Shown: positions 33,614 through 42,616 of the stretch, piece after piece | How the letters are laid out: each line of letters begins with the position of its first letter | How positions within the stretch are numbered: position 1 is the stretch's first letter | The notes under the pieces: generated by a model | Told to the model about the DNA's origin: nothing | The model's input: only the letters and a program-made list of their open reading frames with translations | The model's database searches: none | Made by a program: the position numbers and the translations under genes | Assembly (NCBI GenBank): GCA_963843745.1 | Contig: CAWJLP010000007.1 | Location: 930,001 to 994,000, forward strand | Reading direction: 5' to 3' | DNA: 64,000 nt | From: Trebonia sp963843745 | Lineage (GTDB): Bacteria; Actinomycetota; Actinomycetes; Streptosporangiales; Streptosporangiaceae

Positions 33614-34748
33614 AGATCGCGATCATGGCTCCGCTGGTGACGGCCATCCGCGAGCCGCAGCTGGGCGGGTCGCAGGCGTTCGTGGCCGATCTGGCCCGCG
33701 GCCTGGCCGGCCGGGGACACGATGTGGACGTCTACGCCGCATCAGGATCGCGGATCGACGGCGTCGAGCTGATCGACACCGGGGTGGATCCCCGCGCGCT
33801 AACGGGCACGCTCTACCGGGCGCCCGGGGCGCTCGGGGCGCTCGGGGCGCCGGGGGCGCCGGGGGCCGACGGGGGCGACGGCGGCGAGGGCGGCGATCCG
33901 CCGGGGGCGGCGGCCGCGGCCGCGGAGGCCGCGTTCGCTACCGCCTTCGCGGCCGTGGGGTCGAGCCGGTATGACGTGATCCACAATCACGCCTTCGACG
34001 CGCCTGCCATCAGGCTCGGGACCGGACTGCGGGCACCGGTGGTGCACACGCTCCACCTGCCCCCGGACCGGGCCGTTTCGGCGGCTCTACGCGACGCGGC
34101 CAGGCGGGGCAGGCCGCCGGTCGTGGCCGTCGTGTCGAATTCGCAGGCCGGCGCCTGGCGCCGGGTCGTGCCCGTCGACGCGGTGCTGCCGCCGTACCCG
34201 TCCACGCGCGATATCCCGTGGTCCGCGGCCGCCGGACAGGGGGCGGTGTTCGCCTGCGGCTGAGCCCGGAGAAGGGCGCGGCCGAGGCCGTCGACATCGC
34301 CCGCGCGGCTGGAGTGCCGATCCAGCTCTACGGCGACGCCTATGACGAGGCGTACAGCAGGGAGCAGATCGATCCGCGGCGCGGCCTGCCGGGGGTTTCC
34401 GTTCACGAGGCGGTGCCGCGGCCCGCACTGTGGCAAGCTATGGCCCAGGCGGCCGTGGTGCTGTGCCCCGCCCGCTGGGACGAGCCATTCGGGCTTGCCG
34501 CCGCCGAGGCGCAGGCGTGCGGTGCTCCGGTCGTCGCGTTCAGCCGCGGCGGCCTTCGGGAGGTGATCGTGGACGGCGTGACCGGTTTCCTGGTGCCGCC
34601 CGACGACATCCTGGCGGCCGCCGGAGCGGTGTCCAAGGCGGCCGGGATTTCGCGACGGGCCTGCCGTGACCATGCCGAAAGCCATCTTGACCTGGGACTC
34701 AGCCTTGACGCGCACGAGCGTCTTTACCGTCGAGTCGCCGGTGGGTGA
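33610..34748 (+). pseudogene. Glycosyltransferase family 4-like, one frameshift
   Basis: The first frame (33610-34263) gives MKIAIMAPLVTAIREPQLGG, SQAFVADLARGLAGRGHDV, HNHAFDAPAIRL and VVAVVSNSQAGAWR, ending GAVFACG and a TGA. The second frame continues at once with RLSPEKGAAEAVDIARAAGV, then LCPARWDEPFGLAAAEAQA and APVVAFSRGGLREVIVDGV, the EX7E-containing donor site of GT4 enzymes. One extra base near 34255 joins them, so this is either a recent mutation or a sequencing error. A low-complexity GAL/GAP/GD-rich insert at about 33825-33915 interrupts the N-terminal domain. It would glycosylate the pterin product or a related acceptor. Confidence 0.85.
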
Positions 34749-35472
34749 GCCGGTGCGAGGCAGCTGGCTGCCGGGTCGTCTCGTGGTCGTCACGGGGGCC
34801 AGCCGCGGCATCGGCGCGGCGACGGCCGCGGCGCTGGCGAACGCTGGCGCGCACGTCGTGCTCGCCGCGCGGGACCGGCATGCCCTCGACGACGTGGGGG
34901 GCCGGATCAAGGACGCCGGCGGCACGGCCACGCCCGTCCCGACCGACGTGGCCGACGAGGCCGCGGTCGAGCGCCTGTTCTCCCGGGCCAGCGAGATCGG
35001 CCAGGTGAGCGGGCTGGTCTGCGCCGCCGGCGTGCTGACGAACGTGCCATTCGCCGAGACGACGTTGGTGGTGTGGCAGGAGACGATCGGGGTCAACCTG
35101 ACCGGCGCTTTCTTCTGCTGCCGCGCGGCGTTCACCGCCATGGCTCCCGCCGGCGCGGGCCGGATCGTCGCCATCGCCTCGCTGTCCGGCGTGTACGCCA
35201 CCGAGAAGTTCCCTGGGCTTGCCGCCTACAACGTCTCCAAGTACGGGGTCATCGGACTCACGGAGGCGATCGCGGTCGAGGGCAGGGAGCACGGCATCAG
35301 CGCGATCTGCCTGAGCCCGGGCGCCGTCGACACCGAGATGCTGCGGCGGGCCAATCCGGCGCTGCGCCCCGGCCTGACCCCGGCTGACGTCGGGGAGCTG
35401 ATCGTCGCGTTGCTGAACAGCCCGCTCGCCCCGGTCAGCGGGGCGAACATCCCGCTGTTTTCCAACGCCTAG
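34741..35472 (+). CDS. SDR-family NAD(P)-dependent reductase
   Basis: A 243-residue classical short-chain dehydrogenase. VVVTGASRGIGAATAAALA is the cofactor motif, VCAAGVLTNVPF the NAG-like strand, and AIASLSGVYATEKF with AYNVSKYGVI carries the Ser and the catalytic Tyr163-x3-Lys167. CLSPGAVDTEML is the usual PG motif. GTG start at 34741 overlapping the glycosyltransferase end by 8 bases. In a PTPS cluster a sepiapterin-reductase-like role, reducing the 6-pyruvoyl side chain, is attractive, but SDR specificity cannot be read from sequence. Stop codon overlaps that of the convergent reductase. Confidence 0.88.
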   Translation: MGEPVRGSWLPGRLVVVTGASRGIGAATAAALANAGAHVVLAARDRHALDDVGGRIKDAGGTATPVPTDVADEAAVERLFSRASEIGQVSGLVCAAGVLTNVPFAETTLVVWQETIGVNLTGAFFCCRAAFTAMAPAGAGRIVAIASLSGVYATEKFPGLAAYNVSKYGVIGLTEAIAVEGREHGISAICLSPGAVDTEMLRRANPALRPGLTPADVGELIVALLNSPLAPVSGANIPLFSNA

Positions 35473-36713
35473 GACCGCGCTTCTCCTCGTGCCAGTGCCC
35501 ACAGGTCTGTTCGCTCGTCGCCGAGCACGGCGGGAGCCGGCCTCGCTTGCGTGGCCACCAGGCGGGCGCACGCCGCCATCTCGCCGTCGGTGTCCAGTTC
35601 GGGATCACCGCCGCGGTCGAGGCCGACGGCTGCCCGCACTACCCCGCCCACGAGGTAGATGCCGATCAGCTTCCCCTCTTGCACGCTGCCGCGGACCACG
35701 AACTGGTCCCATTTGTCGACATGACCGACGTACTCGAGTTTGTGGTCGTACTGATCTGACCAGAAGCTGTAGATGTAGTCGTAGGCCGCCGTCGAGCCGA
35801 GCATTGACCTGGCGACGGCGGCGCCCTGCTTCTCCGCGTTGTTGTAGTGCTCGACGCGGACCCGGCCGAACAGCGGGTGCAGGTAGTTCGCCACGTCACC
35901 GGCCGCGTAGACGTCGGGCGCGCTGGCCCGGCACCGCTCGTCGACGAGGATGCCGTTCTGCTGCTCGACGGCGACACCAGGGATGTCGGGTTCTATGCCG
36001 ACACCCGCCACGGCGAAGTCGCACTCGATACGGCGGCCGGACCGGGTCACGACCGCTTCCACGCGCCTGGTGCCCTCGAAGGCCACGACCTCCTCGCCGG
36101 CCAGCAGTTCGACGCCGTTCGCGCGATGGATGGCGCTCATCACCCCGGCAACCTGGTCGCCGAGGACCCGCTCAAGCGGGTCCTGGCCAGGGAAGATCGC
36201 GGTGACCCGGACCCCCAGCTGGGTCAGCGACGCCGCCACCTCGCAGCCGATGAACCCCATCCCGACGATCACCGCGGTGCGGCCGCGCACCGCTTCCTGC
36301 TTGATCGAGTCGCATTCGGCCACCGTGCGCAGGTAGTGAATCCCGGGCAGGTCAGCCCCGTCGGCGCTGATCCGCCGGTTGCGCCCGCCGGTGGCGATCA
36401 GCACCTTCTCGTAGCGAAGTTCGGCACCGGAATCCAGCGTGACCGTGTGCGCGGCGACGTCGACGGCCGCTACGACGACTCCGTTGCGGAGTTCGACATC
36501 GTGCTCGGGGTACCAGCCGGCCGGCCGGACGTACCAGCCCGCGAGGTCTTCCTCCGCGCGCAGGTAGGTCTTGGACAGCGGGGGGCGCCCGAACGGGACA
36601 CCCGGTTCCCTGGTCAGCAGCACGACCGGTCCTGAGAAGCCCTCGTCCCTGAGCGTGGCGGCGGCATTGCCGCCCGCCATGCCGCCGCCGATGATCACGA
36701 TCGGGTCCCGCAC
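35469..36713 (-). CDS. FAD-dependent NAD(P)H:ferredoxin reductase-type oxidoreductase
   Basis: A 414-residue flavoprotein. IVIIGGGMAGGNAAATLRD at the start is the FAD Rossmann motif, LLTREPGVPFGRPPLSKTYL the conserved RPPLSK segment of ferredoxin/rubredoxin reductases, TAVIVGMGFIGCEVAASLTQ the NAD(P) motif, and VYAAGDVANYLHPLFG the ATG/GD motif for FAD. The C-terminal 90 residues form the dimerisation domain. It should pass electrons from NAD(P)H to a small iron-sulfur protein, for instance for a P450 or Rieske oxygenase, neither of which is adjacent. Second gene of an operon with a sugar-porter gene 4 bases upstream. Confidence 0.9.
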   Translation of the reverse strand: MRDPIVIIGGGMAGGNAAATLRDEGFSGPVVLLTREPGVPFGRPPLSKTYLRAEEDLAGWYVRPAGWYPEHDVELRNGVVVAAVDVAAHTVTLDSGAELRYEKVLIATGGRNRRISADGADLPGIHYLRTVAECDSIKQEAVRGRTAVIVGMGFIGCEVAASLTQLGVRVTAIFPGQDPLERVLGDQVAGVMSAIHRANGVELLAGEEVVAFEGTRRVEAVVTRSGRRIECDFAVAGVGIEPDIPGVAVEQQNGILVDERCRASAPDVYAAGDVANYLHPLFGRVRVEHYNNAEKQGAAVARSMLGSTAAYDYIYSFWSDQYDHKLEYVGHVDKWDQFVVRGSVQEGKLIGIYLVGGVVRAAVGLDRGGDPELDTDGEMAACARLVATQARPAPAVLGDERTDLWALARGEARS

Positions 36714-36717
36714 TGTC

Positions 36718-38175
36718 CTAGCTTACGGGCGCGGGCTCTCCCTTCGCCTCCCGCTCGAAGACGTGGACGGCCTGCTCCACCGACAGCCCCTTCGTCTCCG
36801 GCAAGAACTTGTACACGAACCCGATGGCCACGACGCAGAGCACGGCGAAGCACACCATGACCCACGCGAGCCCGATGGCGTTGTGCCAGACAGGGAACGC
36901 CTCGATGAGAGCGTAGTTGGCCAGCCAGTCGACGCAGGCGGCGATGGCCGCCGCCCGGCCCCGTACCGCGGTCGGGAAGACCTCGCCCTGGATCAGCCAG
37001 CCCGTCCCGCCGACGCCGATCGCGAACGACGTGATGAAGAAGGAGAACCCGACCATGACCACCACGGTCTTCGGGATGTCGGTCAGGAACGCCACCCCGG
37101 CCGCCGCTACCAGAATGAACACCGTCATGCCCATGTAGCCGAAGATGGCCAGCGGGCGCCGGCCCACCTTGTCGATCCACCGGAAGGCGAAGTACGTCGC
37201 GATGACGTTGACCGCGCCAAGGATCGCCGTGACCTCGACTCCGGCGACCGCGGCGTCGACCGCACTGTGCCCCCCGCTCTGGAAGAACGACGACAGGATC
37301 GTCGGGCCGTAGTAGAAGGGGACGTTGATCCCGGTGATCTGCTGGAAGATGAAGAAGACGCACACGATGATCAGCGCCCGCCGCACGCCCCTGGTCCACT
37401 GGGTCTTCCGCTGCCGTTGCCGCTCTAGCCCGGCGAGTTCGTCCGCCGCGTGGCGCACCTCGTCTACGGTGACGTCCATCCCCAGGCGGCCAAAGGCCTT
37501 CCTGGTGTCGTCGTAGCGGCCGTGCAGCATCAGCCAGCGCGGTGACTCGGGCATATGGGATCGCAGCGCCACGGCGATCAGGGCCGGGACCCCGCCGAGG
37601 CCGAGGATGAGCCGCCAGTCGGCGCCGCCCGCACTGCCCGGCGCAGCCTTGAGGATGATCACCGCGACGAGATAAGAGACCAGGATCCCGACGGTGATCA
37701 TCCACTGCTGGATGATGCTCAGCTGGCCGCGCCTGCTGCGCGGCGCGAACTCCGCGATGTAGGCGGTGGCGATCGCGGAGTCGGCGCCGATCGCGAGCCC
37801 GATGAGCGTCCGGGACGCGAGCAGCATGGCCGCGTTTATCGTGACCGCGGACAGGATCGAGCCAATGGCGTAGATGGCGGCGTCGCTGATCAGCAGGGCC
37901 TTCCGCCCGAAGTGGTCGGTCAGCGGCCCGGCCACCAGCGCTCCAGCTGCCGCGCCCAGGGACGCCCCGGCCACCAGGTAGCCGGTCGCGAAGCTGGACA
38001 GGTGGTACGGGATGAAGGCCAGCGCCGAGCCGATGTTGGACGTGTCGTAGCCGAACAGGAACCCGCCGATACAGGCCAGCACGGCTAGATACCAGTAGAA
38101 GTTCGTTGGTATCCGTGAGTCCAGGTCCTCCAGGACATTCCGTTCCGGCTTTGTGGCGCTAGCTTCCGACGCCAT
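36718..38175 (-). CDS. MFS transporter, sugar porter family
   Basis: A 485-residue, 12-helix transporter. FGYDTSNIGSALAFI at helix 1, GPLTDHFGRKALLISDAAIY (the GR[KR] motif), GLAIGADSAIATAYIAEFAP with SRRGQL (PESPR-type loop), MPESPRWLM before the central loop, QQITGINVPFYYGPTI at helix 7 and PETKGL near the C-terminus are all sugar-porter signatures. Substrates of this family include hexoses, inositols and aromatic acids. I start it at the ATG at 38175 because GGAGG lies 7 bases upstream; an earlier ATG at 38205 lacks this. First gene of the operon with the FAD reductase. Confidence 0.92.
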   Translation of the reverse strand: MASEASATKPERNVLEDLDSRIPTNFYWYLAVLACIGGFLFGYDTSNIGSALAFIPYHLSSFATGYLVAGASLGAAAGALVAGPLTDHFGRKALLISDAAIYAIGSILSAVTINAAMLLASRTLIGLAIGADSAIATAYIAEFAPRSRRGQLSIIQQWMITVGILVSYLVAVIILKAAPGSAGGADWRLILGLGGVPALIAVALRSHMPESPRWLMLHGRYDDTRKAFGRLGMDVTVDEVRHAADELAGLERQRQRKTQWTRGVRRALIIVCVFFIFQQITGINVPFYYGPTILSSFFQSGGHSAVDAAVAGVEVTAILGAVNVIATYFAFRWIDKVGRRPLAIFGYMGMTVFILVAAAGVAFLTDIPKTVVVMVGFSFFITSFAIGVGGTGWLIQGEVFPTAVRGRAAAIAACVDWLANYALIEAFPVWHNAIGLAWVMVCFAVLCVVAIGFVYKFLPETKGLSVEQAVHVFEREAKGEPAPVS

Positions 38176-38290
38176 TAGCGACCTCCCTAGCCTCGCCGTG
38201 TTCACGGCTCAGACACATGAATGCCGCCACGAGCTACCCTCGGGCCAGCGAAGCATTCCTCAAGTCGCTGCTTTCATCGGCAGCCCGTAG

Positions 38291-38494
38291 TCACACGGGC
38301 AGCCCGCCGATCAGAGCGTGCCGCGTGGACCGGAGCAGGGCCCCTGGCGGCTCGTGGCCGTAGTCGACATTGTCCGGTGCGACGCACGCGTCGAAATCCT
38401 CCGGGCGGCCGTTGGTGTAGCAGTCGAAGAACGCACGCACGGCCTCTTCTGGACTTATTGGGCGCTCACCCCGTCCAGTTGTCCGGACCCTCAT
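38291..38494 (-). pseudogene. Truncated SnoaL-like protein fragment
   Basis: About 67 residues. PISPEEAVRAFFDCYTNGRP and EDFDACVAPDNVDYGHEPPG match the first helix and strand of SnoaL-like (NTF2-fold) proteins, normally about 130 residues. After GALLRSTRHAL the frame stops, so the second half is missing. It lies divergently in front of the frameshifted alcohol dehydrogenase. Confidence 0.6.
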
Positions 38495-38508
38495 GATAGG
38501 AGTGGGGC

Positions 38509-39542
38509 ATGACTGTTGGCAGCCCGGCAACGATGCGGGCGTGGGTGGTGAGCGAGCCAGGGCCGATCGATACCGGCCCGTTGCGGTACGTGGAGAAACC
38601 CGTGCCGGCCCCGCCCCGGGCGAACTGCTGGTCCAGGTCCTCGCCTGCGCCGTCTGCCGCACTGACCTGCACGTCAGCGAGGGCGACCTGCCGGTGCACC
38701 GGGAGCACGTCACGCCTGGTCACATGGTCGTGGGCCGGGTGGCGGAACTGGGCGAGGGCGCCACGGGCTACGCCCTGGGGGACCGGGTGGGCGTGGCGTG
38801 GCTGCGGCACACCGACGGGACCTGCGCCTACTGCCGCCGTGGCAACGAGAACCTCTGCCCGAACTCGCGCTACACCGGCTGGGACGCCGACGGCGGCTAC
38901 GCGGACTACACGACCGTGCCGGCGGCGTTCGCCTACCGGCTGCCGGCCGACGTCCCCGAGGTCGAGCTGGCGCCGCTGCTGTGCGCCGGGATCATCGGCT
39001 ACCGGGCGCTGCTGCGCGCATCGCTGCCGCCCGGCGGCAGGCTCGGATTGTACGGGTTCGGTGACAGCGCCCACCTGGTCGCGCAGCTGGCGCTGGCCGA
39101 AGGCGCGACCGTCCACGCCCTGACCCGCGGCGAGGCGTCCCAGCGGCTCGCGCTCGAGCTGGGCGCCGCGTCGGTGGGAGGCGCGTACGACTCCCCGCCG
39201 GAACCCCTGGACAGCGCGATCCTGTTCGCGCCGGTCGGGGACCTGGTTCCGGTCGCGATGCGGGCGCTCGACCGCGGCGGGGTCCTCGCCGTCGCCGGGA
39301 TCCACCTGACCGACACGCCGCCGCTGAACTACGAGCGCGAGCTGTTCTACGAGAAGGAACTGCGCAGCGTCACCTCGAACACCCGCGACGACGGCCGCAC
39401 GTTCCTCGAGCTCGCCCTCCGGTACCACGTCCGGGCCACCACGCACGTGTACCCGATGTCACAAGCGCAGCAGGCGCTGCAGGACCTGAAGGCCGGTGTT
39501 TTCGACGGGGCGGCTGTCCTCGTCAGCGAGGAGGCCACGTGA
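38509..39542 (+). pseudogene. Zinc-dependent alcohol dehydrogenase, one frameshift near the N-terminus
   Basis: From the ATG at 38509 (AGGAG 6 bases upstream) the first frame gives MRAWVVSEPGPIDTGPLRYV, EKPVPAP. Near 38620, in a run of C and G, the frame changes and the rest reads PGELLVQVLACAVCRTDLHV, the catalytic-zinc Cys, LPVHREHVTPGHMVVGRV, CAYCRRGNENLC (structural zinc site) and LGLYGFGDSAHLVAQLAL (cofactor motif). The body is intact and 345 residues overall would be normal, so a single-base sequencing error is as likely as a real mutation. GTGA overlap with the DsbA-like gene. Confidence 0.85.
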
Positions 39543-40111
39543 CTAACCCACCCATCCCCGGCCGGCTTCCGGCCGGCGCGACCCAGGAAGGCGACGGGAT
39601 CATGATCGGGGACGGCCCGGTCCGCATCGACGCCTTCATCGACTTCCTGTGCCCGTTCTGCCGTCGCTTCGAGCTCTCGTCTGGCCCGGCGCTGGCCGGC
39701 CTGCTCGCCAGCGGGCAGGTCAGCCTCGTCTATCACCCGATGAACTTCCTCGACCAGGCATCGACGACGCGTTACTCCACGCGGGCGGCCGCGGCTTCTG
39801 GCTGTGCCGCCGACGAGGGGCGGTTCCTCGAGTACGCGCACGCGCTCTTCGTGGACCAGCCGCCGGAAGGCGGGGCGGGCCTGGACAACGCGGAACTCGC
39901 CGCCATCGGCCAAACCGTGGGCCTGTCAGGCGCGTCGTTCACCGCTTGCCTGGGCGACGGGCACTACCTGGACTGGCCGCCGTACGTGACCGCGCGTGCC
40001 GTGGCGCTGGGAGTCGAGGCGACGCCCACGGTGCTGGTCGCGGGCTCCGCCGTGCGCCCGGAACCGCGGCCGATCGAGGCCGCGGTCGAAAAGGCGGCTC
40101 GCGCCGGCTGA
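39539..40111 (+). CDS. DsbA-family thioredoxin-fold protein
   Basis: A 190-residue protein. IDAFIDFLCPFCRRFELSSG carries the redox-active CPFC at about residues 38-41, preceded by the thioredoxin strand; the helical insert follows, and GVEATPTVLVAGSAV contains the cis-Pro loop. There is no signal peptide, so it is probably cytoplasmic, resembling the 2-hydroxychromene isomerase/FrnE-like branch rather than the secreted DsbA. GTG start overlapping the alcohol dehydrogenase stop (GTGA), so the two are coupled. Confidence 0.85.
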   Translation: MTNPPIPGRLPAGATQEGDGIMIGDGPVRIDAFIDFLCPFCRRFELSSGPALAGLLASGQVSLVYHPMNFLDQASTTRYSTRAAAASGCAADEGRFLEYAHALFVDQPPEGGAGLDNAELAAIGQTVGLSGASFTACLGDGHYLDWPPYVTARAVALGVEATPTVLVAGSAVRPEPRPIEAAVEKAARAG

Positions 40112-40118
40112 CGCTGGC

Positions 40119-41201
40119 TCACACCGCATCAGGATCCGGCGCGCGTTCCGTCCTGCCGTTCACGTCGTTCACGTCGTTCACGTCGTTCACCAGATCAAGC
40201 AGGGTCCCCAGGCCCGCGATGCAGTCCCGCAGATCGCTGCCGATCGGGTTCACTCGCAGGGTGGTGACGCCGCGGTCGCGGTAGGCCCGCAGCCGGTCGC
40301 GGACCACGTCGGGCGGCCCGATCAGGTTCGTGCCCAGGCCGATCTCAATCGGCACCCGGGCGGCGGCCGCCTCCCGGTCGCCCTCGGCCCACAGCCGCTG
40401 GACCTCGGCCACGTCCTCGCCGAAGCCCTGCCTGGCGAAGGCGTTGTTGTAGAAGTTGGTCGACCGCGATCCCATCGCGCCGAACGTGAACGCGTACCCG
40501 GCGGCGTGGCGCCGCCCGGCCGCCTCGACGTCTTCGGTGAACTCCACGCTCACCGCGACCACCAGGTCCAGGTCCGACAGCGACCGCCCGGCCTGCCGCG
40601 CCGCCGCCCCGAGCGGGCCGAAGAACACCTCCGACGACTCGGGGAAGAACGAGTTGCCGATCCAGCCGTCGGCCAGCTCGCCGGTCAGCGCGAGGTTCGC
40701 CGGGCCGAGCGCCGCCACGTACACCGGGACGAAGCAGGCCCCGGCGCGGGAGCGGATCGCCGCCCCTTCGCTGCCTGGCAGCGGAAGCTGGTACACCTCG
40801 CCGGCATAGCTGAGGCGCTCACCTGCGGTGATCATGCGGATGATCTCGATCGTCTCCCGGGTCCTGCGCACCGGCCGGGAGAACCTGACGCCATGCCATC
40901 CCTCCATCACCTGCGGGCCGCTGGTCCCGATCCCGAGGACGAACCGGCCGCCGGAGATGTTCTGCAGGCTCATCGCCGACATGGCCAGCATCGCGGGGGT
41001 CCGCGCCCCGAGCTGCGCGATCCCGGTGGCGAGGCGAACCCGCTCCGTCCGTGCCGCGATCGCCGCGAGCGGCGTGAACGCGTCGTAGGCCCAGAACTCG
41101 GGCACCCAGATGGAGTCCACCCCGACCCGTTCCGCTTCGCGGGCCAGTTCCAGCCACTGCGGGTCCTGAGGATTCACCGACAGCCCGATCGAAAGCGTCA
41201 T
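40119..41201 (-). CDS. Luciferase-like F420-dependent oxidoreductase (LLM)
   Basis: A 360-residue protein starting at ATG 41201 with GGAGG 7 bases upstream. TLSIGLSVNPQDPQWLELAR, EAERVGVDSIWVPEFWAYDA, RLATGIAQLGARTPAMLAMS and GGRFVLGIGTSGPQVMEGWH are typical of the TIM-barrel F420-dependent LLM family; GPPDVVRDRLRAYRDRGVTT near the end closes the barrel. It would transfer hydride from F420H2 or FMN to an unknown substrate. The C-terminus contains a VND tripeptide repeat coded by a 9-base microsatellite. Convergent with the DsbA-like gene. Confidence 0.88.
   Translation of the reverse strand: MTLSIGLSVNPQDPQWLELAREAERVGVDSIWVPEFWAYDAFTPLAAIAARTERVRLATGIAQLGARTPAMLAMSAMSLQNISGGRFVLGIGTSGPQVMEGWHGVRFSRPVRRTRETIEIIRMITAGERLSYAGEVYQLPLPGSEGAAIRSRAGACFVPVYVAALGPANLALTGELADGWIGNSFFPESSEVFFGPLGAAARQAGRSLSDLDLVVAVSVEFTEDVEAAGRRHAAGYAFTFGAMGSRSTNFYNNAFARQGFGEDVAEVQRLWAEGDREAAAARVPIEIGLGTNLIGPPDVVRDRLRAYRDRGVTTLRVNPIGSDLRDCIAGLGTLLDLVNDVNDVNDVNGRTERAPDPDAV
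40157..40190 (+). repeat. 9-base microsatellite (GTCGTTCAC), 3.8 copies
   Basis: Perfect tandem copies within the 3' end of the LLM gene, read on the minus strand as VND repeats. Copy number changes would keep the frame. Confidence 0.9.
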
Positions 41202-41289
41202 GGGAAACCTCCAGCCGTTTCGCACGCAGCCTAATCTGGCGATATCAACTCTGATGCCCGGGCCCGGGCTATGAGGAGGCTGGTCGGTC

Positions 41290-41796
41290 ATGGAGTGGAC
41301 GGGTGCGCGTTACGCGGACAAGCCCGCGGTGGAGGTGCGGATCTGGATCGATGCCGTGCCCGCCAGGGTATGGGAACTCGTATCAGACATCGGGCTGATG
41401 CCCGCCATGAGCACGGAGCTGCAATCGGTGGAGTGGCTCGACGGCGCGACCGGGCCGGCCACGGGCGCCAGGTTCGCCGGGCGCAGCAGGCACGAGGCGA
41501 TGGGCGAGTGGGAGGCCGTCTCACACGTCGTCGAGTGTGAGCCGGAGCGGGTGTTCGCGTGGGCGATCGAGGACCCCGCCGAACCAGCCGCGCTGTGGCG
41601 GTTCCGGCTGGAGCCCAAGGACGGCGGGACTGAGCTGTCTGAATGGGTGCAGCTGGGGCCCGGCCGGTCGGGCCTGTCGCTCACCATCGACCGGATGCCG
41701 GACAAGGAGCAGAAGATCGTGTTCGTGCGGATGCGCGAGTTCGAGCGCAACATGACCGCCACTGTTGAGCAGATCAAGGCACTCGCTGAGGCTTGA
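41290..41796 (+). CDS. SRPBCC (polyketide cyclase/dehydrase-like) family protein
   Basis: A 168-residue START-like helix-grip protein. VEVRIWIDAVPARVWELVSD begins the first strand and helix, ATGPATGARFAGRSRH and WEAVSHVVECEPERVFAWAI the central sheet, WRFRLEPKDGGTELSEWVQL the next strands, and REFERNMTATVEQIKALAEA the long C-terminal helix. Such proteins bind or transform hydrophobic ligands; the ligand is not predictable. It starts at an ATG divergent from the LLM gene, and its last 23 bases overlap the convergent tag gene. Confidence 0.85.
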   Translation: MEWTGARYADKPAVEVRIWIDAVPARVWELVSDIGLMPAMSTELQSVEWLDGATGPATGARFAGRSRHEAMGEWEAVSHVVECEPERVFAWAIEDPAEPAALWRFRLEPKDGGTELSEWVQLGPGRSGLSLTIDRMPDKEQKIVFVRMREFERNMTATVEQIKALAEA

Positions 41797-42373
41797 TCGC
41801 GCGGAAACATCCGAGAACGTGGTCGTTGACCACGCCGACGTTCTGCATGAACGCGTAGACGCTGGTAGGCCCCACGAAGCGGTATCCCTGCGACTTCAGC
41901 TGCCGCGCGAACGCCTCCGCCTGCGGACTCGACTTGGGCAGGTCGGCGATGGACCGGGGCGGCTCGTCGCGGGTGAGCTCGTAGGACTTCGCGAGCTCCG
42001 CAAGGCCCGGTGACGCGGACAGCATCGCGCGGGCGTTGCTGACAGTGGCCTGGATCTTGCCGCGGTTGCGGATGATCGAGGCATCTTGCACCAGCCGGTC
42101 CACGTCCCGCTCGGTCATCGCCGCGACCCTGGCCACGTCGAATCCCTGGAAAGCCCGACGGAACGCCTCCCGCTTCCCGAATACGATCGACCAGCTCAGC
42201 CCGACCTCGAACACTCCCAGGGTGAGCGCCTCGAACAGCGCGGACTCGTCGTAGGTCCGGGTGCCCCAGACGTCGTCGTGGTAGCGCATGGCGGCGGTAT
42301 CGCTGGCGCCAACCCAGGCGCAGCGCGGCTTCCCATCGCTCCCGGTGATCACGTCAACGCTCATAGTGCCCAT
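41774..42373 (-). CDS. tag: DNA-3-methyladenine glycosylase I
   Basis: A 199-residue base-excision repair enzyme. KPRCAWVGASDTAAMRYHDD gives the first zinc Cys and His, VWGTRTYDESALFEALTLGV and EVGLSWSIVFGKREAFRRAF the conserved Tag core with the substrate-pocket Glu, IIRNRGKIQATVSNARAML the helix-hairpin region, and NDHVLGCFRA the second zinc His and Cys. It removes 3-methyladenine from alkylated DNA. An alternative ATG lies three codons downstream. A second alkylation-repair glycosylase, AlkA-type, is encoded at 58541. Confidence 0.95.
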   Translation of the reverse strand: MGTMSVDVITGSDGKPRCAWVGASDTAAMRYHDDVWGTRTYDESALFEALTLGVFEVGLSWSIVFGKREAFRRAFQGFDVARVAAMTERDVDRLVQDASIIRNRGKIQATVSNARAMLSASPGLAELAKSYELTRDEPPRSIADLPKSSPQAEAFARQLKSQGYRFVGPTSVYAFMQNVGVVNDHVLGCFRAIKPQRVP

Positions 42374-42616
42374 TATTCTCCACGCGATCTCCGCACAATC
42401 TCCACGCCGCCGCCCAGCAGAAGATCACTACTTATCGACGTGGCCGAGCTGATCTGGGAGCCCATTGCCGGCTGACGCCTTCCTTCCGCCTGCCGAAGGC
42501 TGGTTCCGCGGAAACGCCGCGAGCTCGTCTCGCTGATTCCGGTCGGCCTGCTGCGCATGCCGGACCGCGAGACCGGGAATCAGGCTGACTGGATCATCGG
42601 AGGCACGGGGCACCAC

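Noticed and set aside
40157..40190. Possible CRISPR-like repeat
   Set aside because: Repeats are 9 bases, directly adjacent and without spacers, and lie inside a coding sequence.
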